In this document: positions 1-10,594 of the stretch, one piece after another
Position numbering within the stretch: position 1 is the first letter of the stretch
Layout: each line of letters opens with the position of its first letter
Assembly: GCA_021796545.1 (NCBI GenBank)
Contig: JAKABX010000004.1
Span: 1 to 48,309, forward strand
Source: Actinomycetes bacterium
GTDB lineage: Bacteria > Actinomycetota > Acidimicrobiia > Acidimicrobiales > Bog-793
Direction of reading: 5' to 3'
Length of the DNA stretch: 48,309 nucleotides
Made by a program: the position numbers and the translations under genes
Notes under the pieces: model-generated
Told to the model about the DNA's origin: nothing
Database searches by the model: none
The model's input: the letters and a program-made list of their open reading frames with translations, nothing else

Positions 1-345
1 CGCGTCACCCAGGCGATCGGCCGTCGCGGCGAGGAGGAAGGGCCGCAGCCGCCCCGCGTACCGGCGTGCCGCCGCCCGCGCGAGGTCGAGCACCTCGGCG
101 GACGGCCCCGGAGCGAGCACCGCCGCGACCTCCCGCAGGGCGACGCCGGGAGCCGGCGCCGAAGGCTCGCCGACCACCCAGCCGCGCACCCGCCGGGCAC
201 CGAGCGGCACGCGCACCAGGGCGCCGAGACGGCAGGCGTGCGCGAGCGCCGGGGGGACGGCGTAGTCGAAGACCCGGTCGACCCCCGACACGTCGGGGAG
301 AACGGCGACGACGCGCGCCGCCGGCGCGCCGCTCTCTTTCGTCAG
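1..345 (-). CDS. priA: Primosomal protein N' (PriA helicase), N-terminal part, truncated by window edge
   Basis: Reverse-strand translation ...[52 protein letters not shown]... resembles the PriA 3'-DNA-binding domain; it directly follows metK as in many actinobacteria. Start uncertain (CTG at 345, or internal GTG near 300). Confidence 0.75.
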   Translation of the reverse strand, partial: MTKESGAPAARVVAVLPDVSGVDRVFDYAVPPALAHACRLGALVRVPLGARRVRGWVVGEPSAPAPGVALREVAAVLAPGPSAEVLDLARAAARRYAGRLRPFLLAATADRLGDA

Positions 346-1538
346 AGACCGAGCGCGCTGCGCAGGTCGTCGACCCGCGGCGTCGCCTCCCAGGAGAACT
401 CCTTCTCCGAGCGGCCGAAGTGGCCGTACGCGGCCGTTCGGCGGTAGATGGGGCGCCGGAGGTCGAGGTCGCGGATGATCGCGGCCGGCCGGAGGTCGAA
501 CAGCTCGCTGATGGCGGCCTCGATGCGCAGCGGGTCGACGGCCTCGGTCCCGAAGGTCTCCACCATCAGCGAGACCGGGTGGGCGACGCCGATCGCGTAA
601 GCGACCTGGAGCTCGCAGCGGCGCGCCGCCCCGGAGGCGACGACGTGCTTCGCGACCCAGCGGGCCGCATAGGCGGCCGAGCGGTCGACCTTGGAGGGGT
701 CCTTGCCGGAGAAGGCTCCGCCGCCGTGACGCGCCGCGCCGCCGTAGGTGTCCACGATGATCTTCCGCCCGGTGAGACCCGCGTCGGCGCGGGGTCCGCC
801 GAGCTCGAAGCGGCCGGTCGGGTTGACCAGCATCCGGAAGCCCTCGGTGTCGAGGTCGCGGGGCAGCAGGGGCCCGACGACGTGATCGACGAGGTCGGGC
901 TTGAGCAGGGTCTCGAGATCCAGCCCGGGCTGGTGCTGAGTGGAGATCAGGACCGTCTCGAGGCGGACGGGACGCCCGTTCTCGTAGCGGATCGAGACCT
1001 GGGTCTTGCCGTCGGGGCGCAGGTACGGCAGCACGTTCGCACGGCGCACCTCCGAGAGCCGCCGGGCGAGGCGATGCGCGAGCCAGATCGGCATCGGCAT
1101 GAGGTCGGGCGTCTCGTCGCACGCGTAGCCGAACATGATCCCTTGGTCACCCGCGCCCTGCTCGGAGAGCCGGTCGGCGTCGTGGGCCTCCTTGGCCCGC
1201 GTCTCGAGCGCGTGGGAGACGCCCTGGTCGATGTCGGGCGACTGCTCGCCGATCGAGACGATGACCCCGCAGGTGTGCCCGTCGAAACCGAACTCCTCGC
1301 GGTCATAGCCGACGTCGCAGACCGTGTCACGCACGATCCGGGGGATGTCGACGTAGCTCGAGGTCGTGATCTCGCCCGCGACCGCGACGAGTCCGGTGGT
1401 GAGCAGGGTCTCGCAGGCGACACGTCCGTCCGGGTCCGAGTCGAGAATGGCGTCGAGGACCGCGTCGGAGATCTGGTCCGCCATCTTGTCGGGGTGGCCC
1501 TCGGTGACCGACTCGGACGTGAAGGTGTAGCCGCTCAC
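342..1538 (-). CDS. metK: S-adenosylmethionine synthetase
   Basis: [29 protein letters not shown]...[15 protein letters not shown]...[25 protein letters not shown] start with upstream AAGGAGACGAG. Confidence 0.97.
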   Translation of the reverse strand: MSGYTFTSESVTEGHPDKMADQISDAVLDAILDSDPDGRVACETLLTTGLVAVAGEITTSSYVDIPRIVRDTVCDVGYDREEFGFDGHTCGVIVSIGEQSPDIDQGVSHALETRAKEAHDADRLSEQGAGDQGIMFGYACDETPDLMPMPIWLAHRLARRLSEVRRANVLPYLRPDGKTQVSIRYENGRPVRLETVLISTQHQPGLDLETLLKPDLVDHVVGPLLPRDLDTEGFRMLVNPTGRFELGGPRADAGLTGRKIIVDTYGGAARHGGGAFSGKDPSKVDRSAAYAARWVAKHVVASGAARRCELQVAYAIGVAHPVSLMVETFGTEAVDPLRIEAAISELFDLRPAAIIRDLDLRRPIYRRTAAYGHFGRSEKEFSWEATPRVDDLRSALGL

Positions 1539-2815
1539 TGCTCGTCTCCTTGCTGGCCCGTCGGGGGGGAGCCGGCCGCCCGCAGGCGCACGACGGCGTC
1601 GAGCACAGCGGCGGCAATCGTACGCTTGGAACCGAGCGGCACGCGGGTGGGCTCGCCGGTGCGCCCGACGATCGTCACGGCGTTCGTCTCGCCGCCGAAG
1701 CCGGCTCCCGGCTCCCTGACGTCGTTCGCCACGACGAGGTCCGCGCCCTTTTCCTCGAGCTTCGCGCGGGCGGCCGCGACAAGCGCTGCGGGACCCGCCG
1801 CCGCCTCGGCGGCGAAGCCGACGAGGACCTGGCCGGGCCGGCGCCGGGCGCCGAGCGCAGCGAGGACGTCCTCGGTCGGTTCGAGCAGGAGGGGCGGGGG
1901 TCCGTCGCGCTTTTTCCACTTGCCCGGGATCGGCGCGGCGGGCCGAAAGTCCGCGACCGCCGCGGCCATGACGATGACGTCGGACTCGGGGGCCGCCGCG
2001 TGCACCGCCGATGCGAGCTGCGCTGCGGTCTCGACGCGGACGACCTCGACGCCGGCCGGCGCGTCGAGCTCCGCGGCGGTGACGAGGCGGACGCGCGCCC
2101 CGCGCGCCGCAGCCTCCTCGGCAAGGGCGTGGCCCTGTCGGCCCGACGAGCGGTTCGCGATCACCCGCACCGCGTCGAGCGGCTCGCGCGTCCCGCCGGC
2201 GGTGACGAGCACGCGCACGCCCTCAAGATCGCGGGCGCGCTCTCGCGGGCGCCGGAGCAGCGCCGCGGCGGCGGCGACGATGTCGGCGGGATCGGCGAGC
2301 CGCCCCGTCCCGGTGTCGCCGCCGGCGAGGCGGCCGGCGGCGGGTTCGACGACGGCGACGCCGCGCGCGACGAGGCGTGCGACGTTGTCCTGCACCGCGG
2401 GGTGCTCCCACATCTCGGTGTGCATCGCCGGGCAGATCAGCACCGGTGCCCGCGTCGCGAGCAGCGTGGCGACGAGGAGGTCGGCGGAGATTCCCGCCGC
2501 GTACTCCCCGATCAGACGTGCGGTCGCCGGCGCGACGACGACGAGGTCGGCGCGGCGGCCGAGGCGGGTGTGGGGGATCGGGTCGGGCCCCCCGAACAGC
2601 GCCGTCTGGACCGGCTCCGACGCGAGCGCCGAGAAGGTCGCGGCACCGACGAATTCGGTCGCCGCGCGGGTGAGCACGGGCACCACGTGGGCCCCGGCGT
2701 CGACGAGCCGCCGGCAGATCTCGACGGCCTTGTAGGCCGCGACCCCGCCGGTGACGCCGAGCACGACGCAGGCGCCGCGCAGCACAGCGCTGTCGGCGTC
2801 GCCGTCTGCGGGCAC
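1535..2815 (-). CDS. coaBC: Bifunctional phosphopantothenoylcysteine decarboxylase / phosphopantothenate-cysteine ligase
   Basis: [20 protein letters not shown]...[18 protein letters not shown]...[39 protein letters not shown]; start GTG inferred inside a longer ORF. Confidence 0.93.
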   Translation of the reverse strand: MPADGDADSAVLRGACVVLGVTGGVAAYKAVEICRRLVDAGAHVVPVLTRAATEFVGAATFSALASEPVQTALFGGPDPIPHTRLGRRADLVVVAPATARLIGEYAAGISADLLVATLLATRAPVLICPAMHTEMWEHPAVQDNVARLVARGVAVVEPAAGRLAGGDTGTGRLADPADIVAAAAALLRRPRERARDLEGVRVLVTAGGTREPLDAVRVIANRSSGRQGHALAEEAAARGARVRLVTAAELDAPAGVEVVRVETAAQLASAVHAAAPESDVIVMAAAVADFRPAAPIPGKWKKRDGPPPLLLEPTEDVLAALGARRRPGQVLVGFAAEAAAGPAALVAAARAKLEEKGADLVVANDVREPGAGFGGETNAVTIVGRTGEPTRVPLGSKRTIAAAVLDAVVRLRAAGSPPTGQQGDEQ

Positions 2816-2837
2816 CGGTGCCCCGGAGGTCGGCCGG

Positions 2838-3194
2838 CTACTCGGTGCCGTCCTCGCCCGGCGCCGCCTCGTCGCCGTCCCCCGCGACGACGCCGAGCGC
2901 GATACCGGCATCGGGGTCGGACTCCTCGGCCGCCGCGTCCTCCTCGGGGTTCGCGAAGTGGGCCTGCACCTTGCCGGCCGCGATCTCCTCGAGTGCGATC
3001 GAGAGCGGCTTGCGGGCGATGGAGGCGACCTGGGGCGGCACGATGGCGCCGAGGCCTTCACCGAGCTGGTTGAAGTAGGAGTTGATCTGACGGGCGCGCT
3101 TTGAGGCCAGGGTGACGAGGGTGAACTTCGAGTCGACCTTGCCGAGGAGGTCCTCGATCGGCGGCTCGATCATCGTGCTACGGGGCTCTGCCAT
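2838..3194 (-). CDS. rpoZ: RNA polymerase omega subunit
   Basis: [47 protein letters not shown]; context gmk-rpoZ-coaBC. Confidence 0.9.
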   Translation of the reverse strand: MAEPRSTMIEPPIEDLLGKVDSKFTLVTLASKRARQINSYFNQLGEGLGAIVPPQVASIARKPLSIALEEIAAGKVQAHFANPEEDAAAEESDPDAGIALGVVAGDGDEAAPGEDGTE

Positions 3195-3799
3195 CACCGG
3201 TCCTGGTCTCTCGTCTCGTCGGAGCTCGCCGCCCGCTCGACGGGCGCGCCAACCCGGGCCTCGCGGGCACGGGCGCGTTCGACTATAGCGGCGAGCTCGG
3301 TCACGGCCCGGTCGATGTCGTCGTTGATGACGACCGCGTCGGCAAAGGCGCGCCCCGCCTCGATCTCGCGCTGGCCGAGCTCGAGGCGCCGGCGGATGTG
3401 GTCCTCCCCGTCCCCGCGGCCGCGCAGGCGCAGTTCCTGCTCTTCGGCTGAGGGCGGCACGAGCAGCACGCAGAAGACGGTCGCGTCGCTGCGGGCGAGC
3501 ACCTGCCGGGCGCCCTGGACGTCGATCTCGAGCACGACGTCGTGTCGAGGCGGGGGCTCGGGGATCGGCGTCCCGTAGTACTCGCCGAGCACCGTCGCCC
3601 ACTCGAGGAAACCGCCCTCCTTGGCATGCCGGAGGAAGGTCTCCCGATCGACGAAGGTGTAGGCGTCCTCGGCCTCACCGGGGCGCCGGGGGCGCGTCGT
3701 CCACGAGCGCGAGAGCCACAGCGTGGGGTCGCGCTCGACAAGACGGCGGACGACGGTTCCCTTCCCGGTCCCACCGGGGCCGGAGAGGACGAAGATCAG
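3194..3799 (-). CDS. gmk: Guanylate kinase (apparent CTG start)
   Basis: Frame reads [78 protein letters not shown]...; the P-loop lies upstream of any in-frame ATG/GTG/TTG, so the ORF track misses the N-terminus. Confidence 0.9.
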   Translation of the reverse strand: MIFVLSGPGGTGKGTVVRRLVERDPTLWLSRSWTTRPRRPGEAEDAYTFVDRETFLRHAKEGGFLEWATVLGEYYGTPIPEPPPRHDVVLEIDVQGARQVLARSDATVFCVLLVPPSAEEQELRLRGRGDGEDHIRRRLELGQREIEAGRAFADAVVINDDIDRAVTELAAIVERARAREARVGAPVERAASSDETRDQDR

Positions 3800-4116
3800 G
3801 GCCGCTCGACCGCCTCGAGCAGCGCGTCGCGCTGCTTCGCGCCAAGGCCCTGGAGGCGGCGGGTCTCGCTGATTCCGACCTGGTCCATGAGGCGGCGCGC
3901 CTTCACCTTGCCGGTGCCGGGCAGCGACTCGAGCACGGAGAGGACCTTCATCTTCCCGACCGTCTCGTCGGTGTCGGCACGCTCGAGCAGGGACTTCAGG
4001 CTCGTGCGCCCCGTCTTCAGGTGGTCCTTAAGCTCGGCTCGCTCCTTACGCGCCTTGGCGGCCTTCTCGAGAGCGGCCTTGCGCTGTTCTGGGGTGAGGC
4101 TCGGAGGCTGGGGCAT
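3796..4116 (-). CDS. mihF: Actinobacterial integration host factor
   Basis: MPQPPSLTPEQRKAALEKAAKARKERAELKDHLKTGRTSLKSLLERADTDETVGKMKVLSVLESLPGTGKVKARRLMDQVGISETRRLQGLGAKQRDALL; canonical gene order before gmk. Confidence 0.93.
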   Translation of the reverse strand: MPQPPSLTPEQRKAALEKAAKARKERAELKDHLKTGRTSLKSLLERADTDETVGKMKVLSVLESLPGTGKVKARRLMDQVGISETRRLQGLGAKQRDALLEAVERP

Positions 4117-4124
4117 GAGCGGGA

Positions 4125-4130
4125 ACGATA
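4125..4130 (-). promoter_or_regulatory. Putative -10 box (TATCGT) 8 nt upstream of mihF ATG
   Basis: Matches TANNNT at a distance compatible with a leaderless transcript. Confidence 0.45.
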
Positions 4131-4331
4131 GCGCGACGGTCCCAGGGGGTAAATGACCGTCGCCCCACGTCACAGGCACCGCGAGGCCGTCCTCGGCGTC
4201 GTCGCCCTCAGGGCGGACGCGCCCGGCGCGCCGGTTCCGCACGCCCGCCGAGCCGCCGAGCGCAACGCGAACTCCCTGGTCATGGCCACCAGCACAGATC
4301 CGTCACAGCCTCTTCATCTTTGGGAGCGCGC

Positions 4332-4361
4332 TTCATTATTACGAACGGACTACGGTATCGT
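4332..4361 (+). promoter_or_regulatory. Putative promoter for the peptide transporter (TTCATT-N18-TATCGT)
   Basis: AT-rich patch TTCATTATTACGAACGGACTACGGTATCGT about 75 nt upstream of the dppA start in very GC-rich DNA. Confidence 0.35.
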
Positions 4362-4435
4362 CACCTGGACGAGCTCCCCGGGCTCGGAGGGGGTGCCGGT
4401 GTGCGAACGGCCGCCGGCAGAGAACAGGAGGCGCT

Positions 4436-6136
4436 ATGGCACTCATGAGCAGAGGCGGCCGGCTCCGCACGGGAGCGACGGTCGTCGCGGCGGTCGCCGC
4501 TGCCGCCGGAATGGCGGCAGGGGGGACGGCGGTCGCCGCCAGGACTCCGCACAGCACGCACTTCGCCAAGACGGGGTCGGTGACGGTCGCCCTCGACGAG
4601 ACCTTCCCCGGCTTCAACGTGCTCACCTCGACCGACAACAACTACGACCTCGCCCAGGTCATCAACGCGCTGTGGCCGTCGACCTTCATCACGACGAACA
4701 AGCTGACCGTCGTGCCCAACACGCAGCTGCTCGAGAGCGTCAAGCAGGTCAGCAAGAACCCGCAGACGATCGTCTACAACCTGAACCCGAAGGCGGTGTG
4801 GTCCGACGGCGTGCCGATCAACGCCACCGACTTCATCTACAACTGGCACGCCCAGAGCGGCTCCTCGAAGTGGAAGGACAAGGGCGGGAAGCCCTACGAC
4901 GACGCCTCGACCTCGGGCTACAACCAGATCGCGTCGGTGACGGGCAGCAACGGCGGCCACACCGTGACCGTCAAGTTCAAGACGCCCTTTGCCGACTGGA
5001 AGAGCCTGTTCAGCCCCATCGTCCCCGCGCACATCGCGCAGAAGGTCGGCTGGAACACCGGCTTCAACAACTGGCGAAACGTCATCTCGGGCGCGTGGTA
5101 CGAGATCTCGAAGTACAAGCAGAACCAGTTCCTCGTGCTGAAGCGGAACCCGAAGTACTACTCGACGCCCGCGAACATCCCGACGATCAACTTCAGCTGG
5201 GTCTCGACCGACGACTCCGAGCCGACGGGTCTGCAAAGCGGTGAGCTCGACGTCATCGCGCCCGCGTCGGTGTCCCAGTCGCTCGTGCTGCAGGCCAACC
5301 GCGTGAAGAACACGGACCACGCGGTGATCCCCGGTCTCGAGTTCGAGCACTTCGACTTCAACGAGGCGAACCCCTACCTCGCGAAGGTCCAGGTGCGCCA
5401 GGCCATCGCGTATGGCACCGACCGTGCACAGATGATCGCGGACACCGTCGGGTCGATGCTGAAGGGCACCAAGCCGCTCGGCAACCGCATGCTCATGCCG
5501 AACCAGCCCGGCTACGTCAACAACGGCAAGGCCTACGCGAACCCGAACCCCAACAAGGCCAAGGCACTGCTCGAGAGCCTCGGGTGGAAGATGGTCGGTG
5601 GCTACTTCGAGCCCAACTACGGGCCTGAGGCCGGTCAGCCGCTCACCTTCACGATCTCCTCGACGACCGGCAACCCGATCCGCCAGGAGACCGAGCAGCT
5701 CTTCCAGGCCCAGATGGCCCAGATCGGCATCAAGATCAACATCCAGAACTACGACGCGAGCACCCTGTTCGGGACGAACCTGCCGACCGGGCAGTACGAC
5801 ATCACCGAGTTCGCGTGGGTCCAGACGGCCTTCGTGTCCGGCAACGAGTCGATCTACTGCAGCTACACCCTCTCCCAGCTCTGCGGCGCCAACTGGGTGC
5901 ACTACGCCAACGCGACGGTGACCAAGCTCGTCATCGCCGGGGCGTCCGCGGTCAACCCGCAGGCCGAGATCAACGACTACAACCGGGCGGACGCCATCCT
6001 CTGGAAGGACATGGTCACCCTCCCGCTCTACCAGAAGCCGCAGTACTACGCGTGGACGAACAAGCTCGGCGGGATCCTGCCGAACGCGTCCAGCAGCGGC
6101 ATCACCTGGAACATCAACGACTGGTACCTCAAGTAG
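4436..6136 (+). CDS. Family 5 extracellular solute-binding protein (peptide/nickel type)
   Basis: Sec-like N-terminus, AVWSDGVPINATDFIYNWHAQSG, VRQAIAYGTDRAQMIADTV, C-terminal TLPLYQKPQYYAWTNKLGG; RBS AGGAGG; followed by Dpp/Opp permeases and ATPases. Confidence 0.92.
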   Translation: MALMSRGGRLRTGATVVAAVAAAAGMAAGGTAVAARTPHSTHFAKTGSVTVALDETFPGFNVLTSTDNNYDLAQVINALWPSTFITTNKLTVVPNTQLLESVKQVSKNPQTIVYNLNPKAVWSDGVPINATDFIYNWHAQSGSSKWKDKGGKPYDDASTSGYNQIASVTGSNGGHTVTVKFKTPFADWKSLFSPIVPAHIAQKVGWNTGFNNWRNVISGAWYEISKYKQNQFLVLKRNPKYYSTPANIPTINFSWVSTDDSEPTGLQSGELDVIAPASVSQSLVLQANRVKNTDHAVIPGLEFEHFDFNEANPYLAKVQVRQAIAYGTDRAQMIADTVGSMLKGTKPLGNRMLMPNQPGYVNNGKAYANPNPNKAKALLESLGWKMVGGYFEPNYGPEAGQPLTFTISSTTGNPIRQETEQLFQAQMAQIGIKINIQNYDASTLFGTNLPTGQYDITEFAWVQTAFVSGNESIYCSYTLSQLCGANWVHYANATVTKLVIAGASAVNPQAEINDYNRADAILWKDMVTLPLYQKPQYYAWTNKLGGILPNASSSGITWNINDWYLK

Positions 6137-6155
6137 CGGTCCCCACAAGGACCGC
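6136..6155 (+). terminator. Hairpin GCGGTCC-N6-GGACCGC at the dppA stop codon
   Basis: Perfect 7-bp inverted repeat starting at the last base of the stop codon; no U-tract. Confidence 0.5.
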
Positions 6156-6176
6156 GCCGGTCACGGCGTGAACCAC

Positions 6177-6203
6177 GGGGGGACGGGCACCGCCCGTCCC
6201 CCC
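6177..6203 (+). terminator. Strong hairpin GGGGGGACGGGC-ACC-GCCCGTCCCCCC between dppA and dppB
   Basis: Perfect 12-bp stem with 3-nt loop; no U-tract. Confidence 0.65.
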
Positions 6204-6233
6204 GACGTCACGCTTCGGTGCCCCACCGACTTG

Positions 6234-6239
6234 TAGAGT
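6234..6239 (+). promoter_or_regulatory. Putative -10 box (TAGAGT) 8 nt upstream of dppB GTG
   Basis: TANNNT placed for a leaderless transcript, just after the 12-bp hairpin. Confidence 0.4.
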
Positions 6240-6247
6240 CTTCTCCC

Positions 6248-7225
6248 GTGCTCTCCTACCTGCTCAGGCGCCTGGCGGCAAGCGTCGTCATCCTCCTGCT
6301 GTCGAGCATGATGGTCTTCCTCATGGTCGCGAAGTCCGGCGACCCGCTGGCGACCCTGCGGCTCAACCCGCACATCCCCAAGGCCGTGATCGCGGCGCGC
6401 TCCGCGCAGCTCCACCTCAACGACCCGCTCCCCAAGCGGTACTGGATCTGGATCTCCAACGCGATCCACGGCAACTTCGGGCTGACGATCGGCAACCAGC
6501 CCGTCGCCCCCCAGCTGTGGTCGCACATGGTCGTCACCTTGGAGATGGTCCTCATCGCGACGGCGATCGCGATCGTGCTGGCGATCACGATCGGCGTGCT
6601 CTCGGCGATCCGCCAGGGACGCACCTTCGACACCGGTGCGGCGTTCACCAACTACCTGTTCATCTCGATCCCGGTCTTCGTCCTCGGCTTGGTGCTGAAG
6701 GAGTTCGTGGCGATCCCGATCAACAGCGCGATCGGCCACACCGTGCTCTATACGATCGGCCAGCAGTCGCCGAACCTGTCCGGCGGCTTCTTCTCGCGCT
6801 TTGGCAACTACGCGGGGCACGCGGTGCTGCCGATCCTGACCCTCATCCTCGTCGTCTACCCGTCCTGGTCGATCTACCAGCGCTCGTCGATGCTCGAGGC
6901 GCTCGACAGCGACTACGTCCGCCTCGCACGCGCGAAGGGTCTGCGACCGAGCCGGGTGCTCATCCGCCACACGCTGCGCAACGCGCTGATCCCCGTCACG
7001 ACGGTCATCGCGCTGGACTTCGCCGCGATCCTCGGCGGCGCGATCCTCGTCGAGCAGGTCTTCTCCTGGCAGGGCATGGGGACGTGGTTCCTCGGCGGCA
7101 TCACCAACCTCGACGTCAACACGGTCCAGGCCTACCTGCTTGTGACCGCGTTCTTCATCGTGCTGTTCAACTTCATCGCCGACATCCTCTACGGCGTCTT
7201 GGACCCGAGGATCCGCTATGGCTGA
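6248..7225 (+). CDS. ABC transporter permease, DppB/OppB type
   Basis: VLSYLLRRLAASVVILLLSSMMVFLMV...DSDYVRLARAKGLRPSRVLIRHTLRNALIPVTT...GGAILVEQVFSWQGMG; GTG start preferred over the longer 6218 ORF start. Confidence 0.93.
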   Translation: MLSYLLRRLAASVVILLLSSMMVFLMVAKSGDPLATLRLNPHIPKAVIAARSAQLHLNDPLPKRYWIWISNAIHGNFGLTIGNQPVAPQLWSHMVVTLEMVLIATAIAIVLAITIGVLSAIRQGRTFDTGAAFTNYLFISIPVFVLGLVLKEFVAIPINSAIGHTVLYTIGQQSPNLSGGFFSRFGNYAGHAVLPILTLILVVYPSWSIYQRSSMLEALDSDYVRLARAKGLRPSRVLIRHTLRNALIPVTTVIALDFAAILGGAILVEQVFSWQGMGTWFLGGITNLDVNTVQAYLLVTAFFIVLFNFIADILYGVLDPRIRYG

Positions 7226-8264
7226 GCACGTCGACCTGCGCCCGGGCGGACGGACGCCCCCACAGGTTGGCTCGGACCGCGCGGGTACGCCCCCCCGGCG
7301 CAAGGCGCGGCGCGGGTGGGGCAAGCCGGGCAAGCTCCCCGTCGCGGGCGGCGAGAGCCGCCACCTCGGGGACGAGCACGGTCTCGCGGGCGACGCCCGC
7401 AAGCAGTGGCAGATCGTGCTGCGGCGCTTCGTCCACCAGCCCCGGGCGATGATCAGCCTCGGGGTGTTCGCGCTCCTCGGCGTCGGCTCGGTCGTCGCCG
7501 GGGCGCTGTGGAAGTACAGCTACACGACGCTCACCGACCAGATCGCCGCGCCCGGCCAGGGTGCGCCCTCCTGGGCACACCCCTTCGGGGTCGACCCGAT
7601 CGGCCACGACCTCTTCGCGCAGGTGATGCAGGGGACCAAGGAGGACATCCAGACCGCCCTGCTCGTGGCCGTCATCTCCACCGCGATCGGCACGACGATC
7701 GGCGCCCTCGCCGGCTACTTCCGCGGGATGGTCGACCCGGTCCTCATGCGCTTCACCGACCTCATCTTGTCGGTGCCCCTCCTCGCCATCCTCGCGGTTC
7801 TCGGCAACATCGCCGCCAAGCAGTCCGGGAGCTGGCTCTGGGTGGCGATCATCATCGGCGTCCTCGCCTGGACCTACGTCGCGCGCCTCGTGCGTGCGGA
7901 CTTCCTCTCGCTGCGCGAGCGCGACTTCGTCGAAGCCGCACGCGCGATCGGTGCCTCGAACCGGCGCATCATCGTGCGCCACCTGCTGCCGAACGCGCTC
8001 GGGCCGATCATCGTGAACGCGACGCTCACGGTCGCGAACGCGATCCTGCTCGAGTCGACGCTCTCCTACCTCGGCCTCGGCATCCAGCCCCCCCAGGTCT
8101 CCCTCGGCACCCTCGTCGCCTCCGGCCAGGGCGACGCGACGACCTTCTGGTGGCTCTTCGTCTTCCCCGCCGCCTTCATCGTCGTCATGATCCTCTGCGT
8201 CAACTTCATCGGCGACGGTCTGCGCGAGGCGTTCGACCCGCGCAAGACGCGGGTGCGCGCGTAG
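7218..8264 (+). CDS. ABC transporter permease, DppC/OppC type
   Basis: [50 protein letters not shown]...[36 protein letters not shown]. Confidence 0.93.
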   Translation: MAEHVDLRPGGRTPPQVGSDRAGTPPRRKARRGWGKPGKLPVAGGESRHLGDEHGLAGDARKQWQIVLRRFVHQPRAMISLGVFALLGVGSVVAGALWKYSYTTLTDQIAAPGQGAPSWAHPFGVDPIGHDLFAQVMQGTKEDIQTALLVAVISTAIGTTIGALAGYFRGMVDPVLMRFTDLILSVPLLAILAVLGNIAAKQSGSWLWVAIIIGVLAWTYVARLVRADFLSLRERDFVEAARAIGASNRRIIVRHLLPNALGPIIVNATLTVANAILLESTLSYLGLGIQPPQVSLGTLVASGQGDATTFWWLFVFPAAFIVVMILCVNFIGDGLREAFDPRKTRVRA

Positions 8265-9529
8265 TGGCGACGACCGCGTTCGACCAGGCGGGCGCGCCCG
8301 CGCGCGCCGGCGGGCCGCTGCTCGTCGTCGAGGACCTCGAGGTCGACTTCAAGACCGCGGAGGGAACCGTCCACGCGGTGCGCGGCGTGAGCCTTCGGCT
8401 CAACCCCGGCGAGGTGCTCGGCATCGTCGGCGAGTCGGGATCGGGCAAGTCCGTCACCGCGATGGCGACGATGGGTCTGCTGGCGCGCTCGGCGGTGACG
8501 CGGGGCTCGGTCCGTTACCGCAACGAGGAGCTCCTGCACCGCCGCGAGAAGCAGCTCATGCCCGTGCGGGGCAAGGCCATCTCGATGATCTTCCAGGACC
8601 CGATGACCTCGCTGAACCCGGTCTACTCGGTCGGCTGGCAGATCGCCGAGGCGATCCGCGCGCACCAGGACGTCTCCAAGGAGGAGGCGATGCGCCTCGC
8701 CATCGAGCTGCTGCGCAAGGTGGGCATCCCCAACCCCGAAGAGCGCGTCACGAGCTACCCGCACGAATTCTCCGGTGGCATGCGCCAGCGGGTCGTCATC
8801 GCGATCGCGATCGCGAACAACCCCGAGGTGATCCTCGCCGACGAGCCGACGACCGCGCTCGACGTCACCGTGCAGGCCCAGGTGCTCGAGACGCTGCGCA
8901 CCGCGCTCCAGGTGACCCACGCCGCCCTGCTCCTCATCACCCACGACCTCGGGGTCATCGCCGGGCTCGCGGACCGCGTCCTCGTCATGTACGCGGGGCG
9001 CGCCGTCGAGGTGGGCACGGTCGACGACATCTTCTACCGCCCCGCGATGCCCTACACGATCGGCCTGCTCGGCTCGCTGCCCCGGGTCGACACCGACGGG
9101 TCGGAGCTGCTGCGGCCGATCCCGGGCTCGCCCCCCTCGATGGTCGGCGAGATCGCCGGCTGTCCCTTCGCACCGCGCTGTCCCCGCGCGGTGGACATCT
9201 GCTGGGAGAGCGAGCCCGCGCTCGTGCCCGTCGGCGCGGCGGCGAGCCCCCACCTGTCGGCCTGCCACTTCGCCGAGGAGGTGATGCGCGCCGGCGAACC
9301 GCTGTTCGCGGCGACCTCGGCCGACACCGAGACCGGACCGGGACCCGAGCTCGACGTCGACACCGACGGCCACCGTCCCGAGCACGACATGCCCTCGCCC
9401 GAGCCCGGCTACGTGCTCGCCGAGGGCTTCGGGCGCGCCGGTCCCGGAGAGTACGAGATCCCCCTCATGGAGGAGGAGGCGCGCCCCGGCGAGGAGCCAG
9501 ATGCGTCCCGCCACCGGGAGGAGACGTGA
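8264..9529 (+). CDS. Peptide ABC transporter ATP-binding protein, DppD/OppD type
   Basis: [21 protein letters not shown] (Walker A), [40 protein letters not shown] start inferred; acidic C-terminal extension. Confidence 0.93.
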   Translation: MATTAFDQAGAPARAGGPLLVVEDLEVDFKTAEGTVHAVRGVSLRLNPGEVLGIVGESGSGKSVTAMATMGLLARSAVTRGSVRYRNEELLHRREKQLMPVRGKAISMIFQDPMTSLNPVYSVGWQIAEAIRAHQDVSKEEAMRLAIELLRKVGIPNPEERVTSYPHEFSGGMRQRVVIAIAIANNPEVILADEPTTALDVTVQAQVLETLRTALQVTHAALLLITHDLGVIAGLADRVLVMYAGRAVEVGTVDDIFYRPAMPYTIGLLGSLPRVDTDGSELLRPIPGSPPSMVGEIAGCPFAPRCPRAVDICWESEPALVPVGAAASPHLSACHFAEEVMRAGEPLFAATSADTETGPGPELDVDTDGHRPEHDMPSPEPGYVLAEGFGRAGPGEYEIPLMEEEARPGEEPDASRHREET

Positions 9530-10572
9530 CGACCACGACGACCGCACCCGTCCCGCCGTCCGGCTCAGGCGCCGAGGCGGGGCCGATGCTCGCGGTCCGG
9601 GACCTCGTCAAGCACTTCCCCGTCCGTGGGGGCCGGATCTTCCGCCACACGGTCGGCGAGGTGCACGCGGTCTGCGGCCTCTCCTTCGAGATCTCGGCCG
9701 GCGAGACGCTCGGGCTCGTCGGCGAGTCGGGGTGCGGCAAGTCGACGACCGCCCGCTCGGTGCTCCAGCTGCACAAGCCGACCTCGGGCTCGGTCCGCTT
9801 CGACGGACGCGAGCTCACCGCGCTCTCCGCCCAGGAGATGCGCGAGATGCGCCGTCAGATCCAGGTCGTCTTCCAGGACCCCTACGCGTCGCTCGACCCC
9901 AAGGTCCCCATCGGCGAGACGATCGGCGAGCCGCTCAAGGTGCACGGCCTGTGGACCCGCACCGAGGGCCCCCGGCGCGTCGCCGAGGCGCTGCGCCAGG
10001 TCGGCCTCGCCCCCGGGCATGCCGGCCGCTACCCGAACGAGTTCTCCGGTGGACAGCGCCAGCGGATCGGCATCGCCCGTGCCCTCATCGTGGAGCCCAA
10101 GCTGCTCGTGCTCGACGAGCCCGTCTCCGCGCTCGACGTCTCGATCCAGGCGGGCGTCGTCAACCTCCTCGAGGAGCTCCAGGACCGCCTCGGGCTCGCC
10201 TACCTCTTCGTCGCCCACGACCTCTCGGTCGTCCGCCACATCTCCGACCGCGTCGCCGTGATGTACCTCGGCAAGATCGTCGAGACGGGCACGCGCGCCC
10301 AGATCTACAACAGCCCGGCACACCCCTACACCCAGGCGCTGCTCTCGGCCGTGCCCGTCCCCGATCCCCGCGCCGAGCGCGCCCGGCAGCGCATCGTGCT
10401 GCCCGGCGACGTCCCGAGCCCGGTCGACCCGCCGAGCGGCTGCCGTTTCCGCACGCGGTGCTGGAAAGCCCAGGAGATCTGCGCCCGCGAGGAGCCCAAG
10501 CTCTCGACCTTCGAGGAGACCGGGCACACCGTCGCGTGCCACTTCCCCTCGGCCGACCGCAAGGTCATCTGA
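9526..10572 (+). CDS. Peptide ABC transporter ATP-binding protein, DppF/OppF type
   Basis: [79 protein letters not shown]. Confidence 0.94.
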   Translation: MTTTTTAPVPPSGSGAEAGPMLAVRDLVKHFPVRGGRIFRHTVGEVHAVCGLSFEISAGETLGLVGESGCGKSTTARSVLQLHKPTSGSVRFDGRELTALSAQEMREMRRQIQVVFQDPYASLDPKVPIGETIGEPLKVHGLWTRTEGPRRVAEALRQVGLAPGHAGRYPNEFSGGQRQRIGIARALIVEPKLLVLDEPVSALDVSIQAGVVNLLEELQDRLGLAYLFVAHDLSVVRHISDRVAVMYLGKIVETGTRAQIYNSPAHPYTQALLSAVPVPDPRAERARQRIVLPGDVPSPVDPPSGCRFRTRCWKAQEICAREEPKLSTFEETGHTVACHFPSADRKVI

Positions 10573-10594
10573 ACCGCCGGCGGCCGGGGCGCCC

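Noticed and set aside
66-2735. 889-aa plus-strand ORF antisense to metK/coaBC
   Set aside because: Arg/Ala/Pro-rich shadow ORF caused by high GC; the minus strand has clear conserved genes.
4361-6148. 595-aa minus-strand ORF opposite the family 5 binding protein
   Set aside because: Val/Asp/Arg/Leu shadow ORF with no recognisable family.
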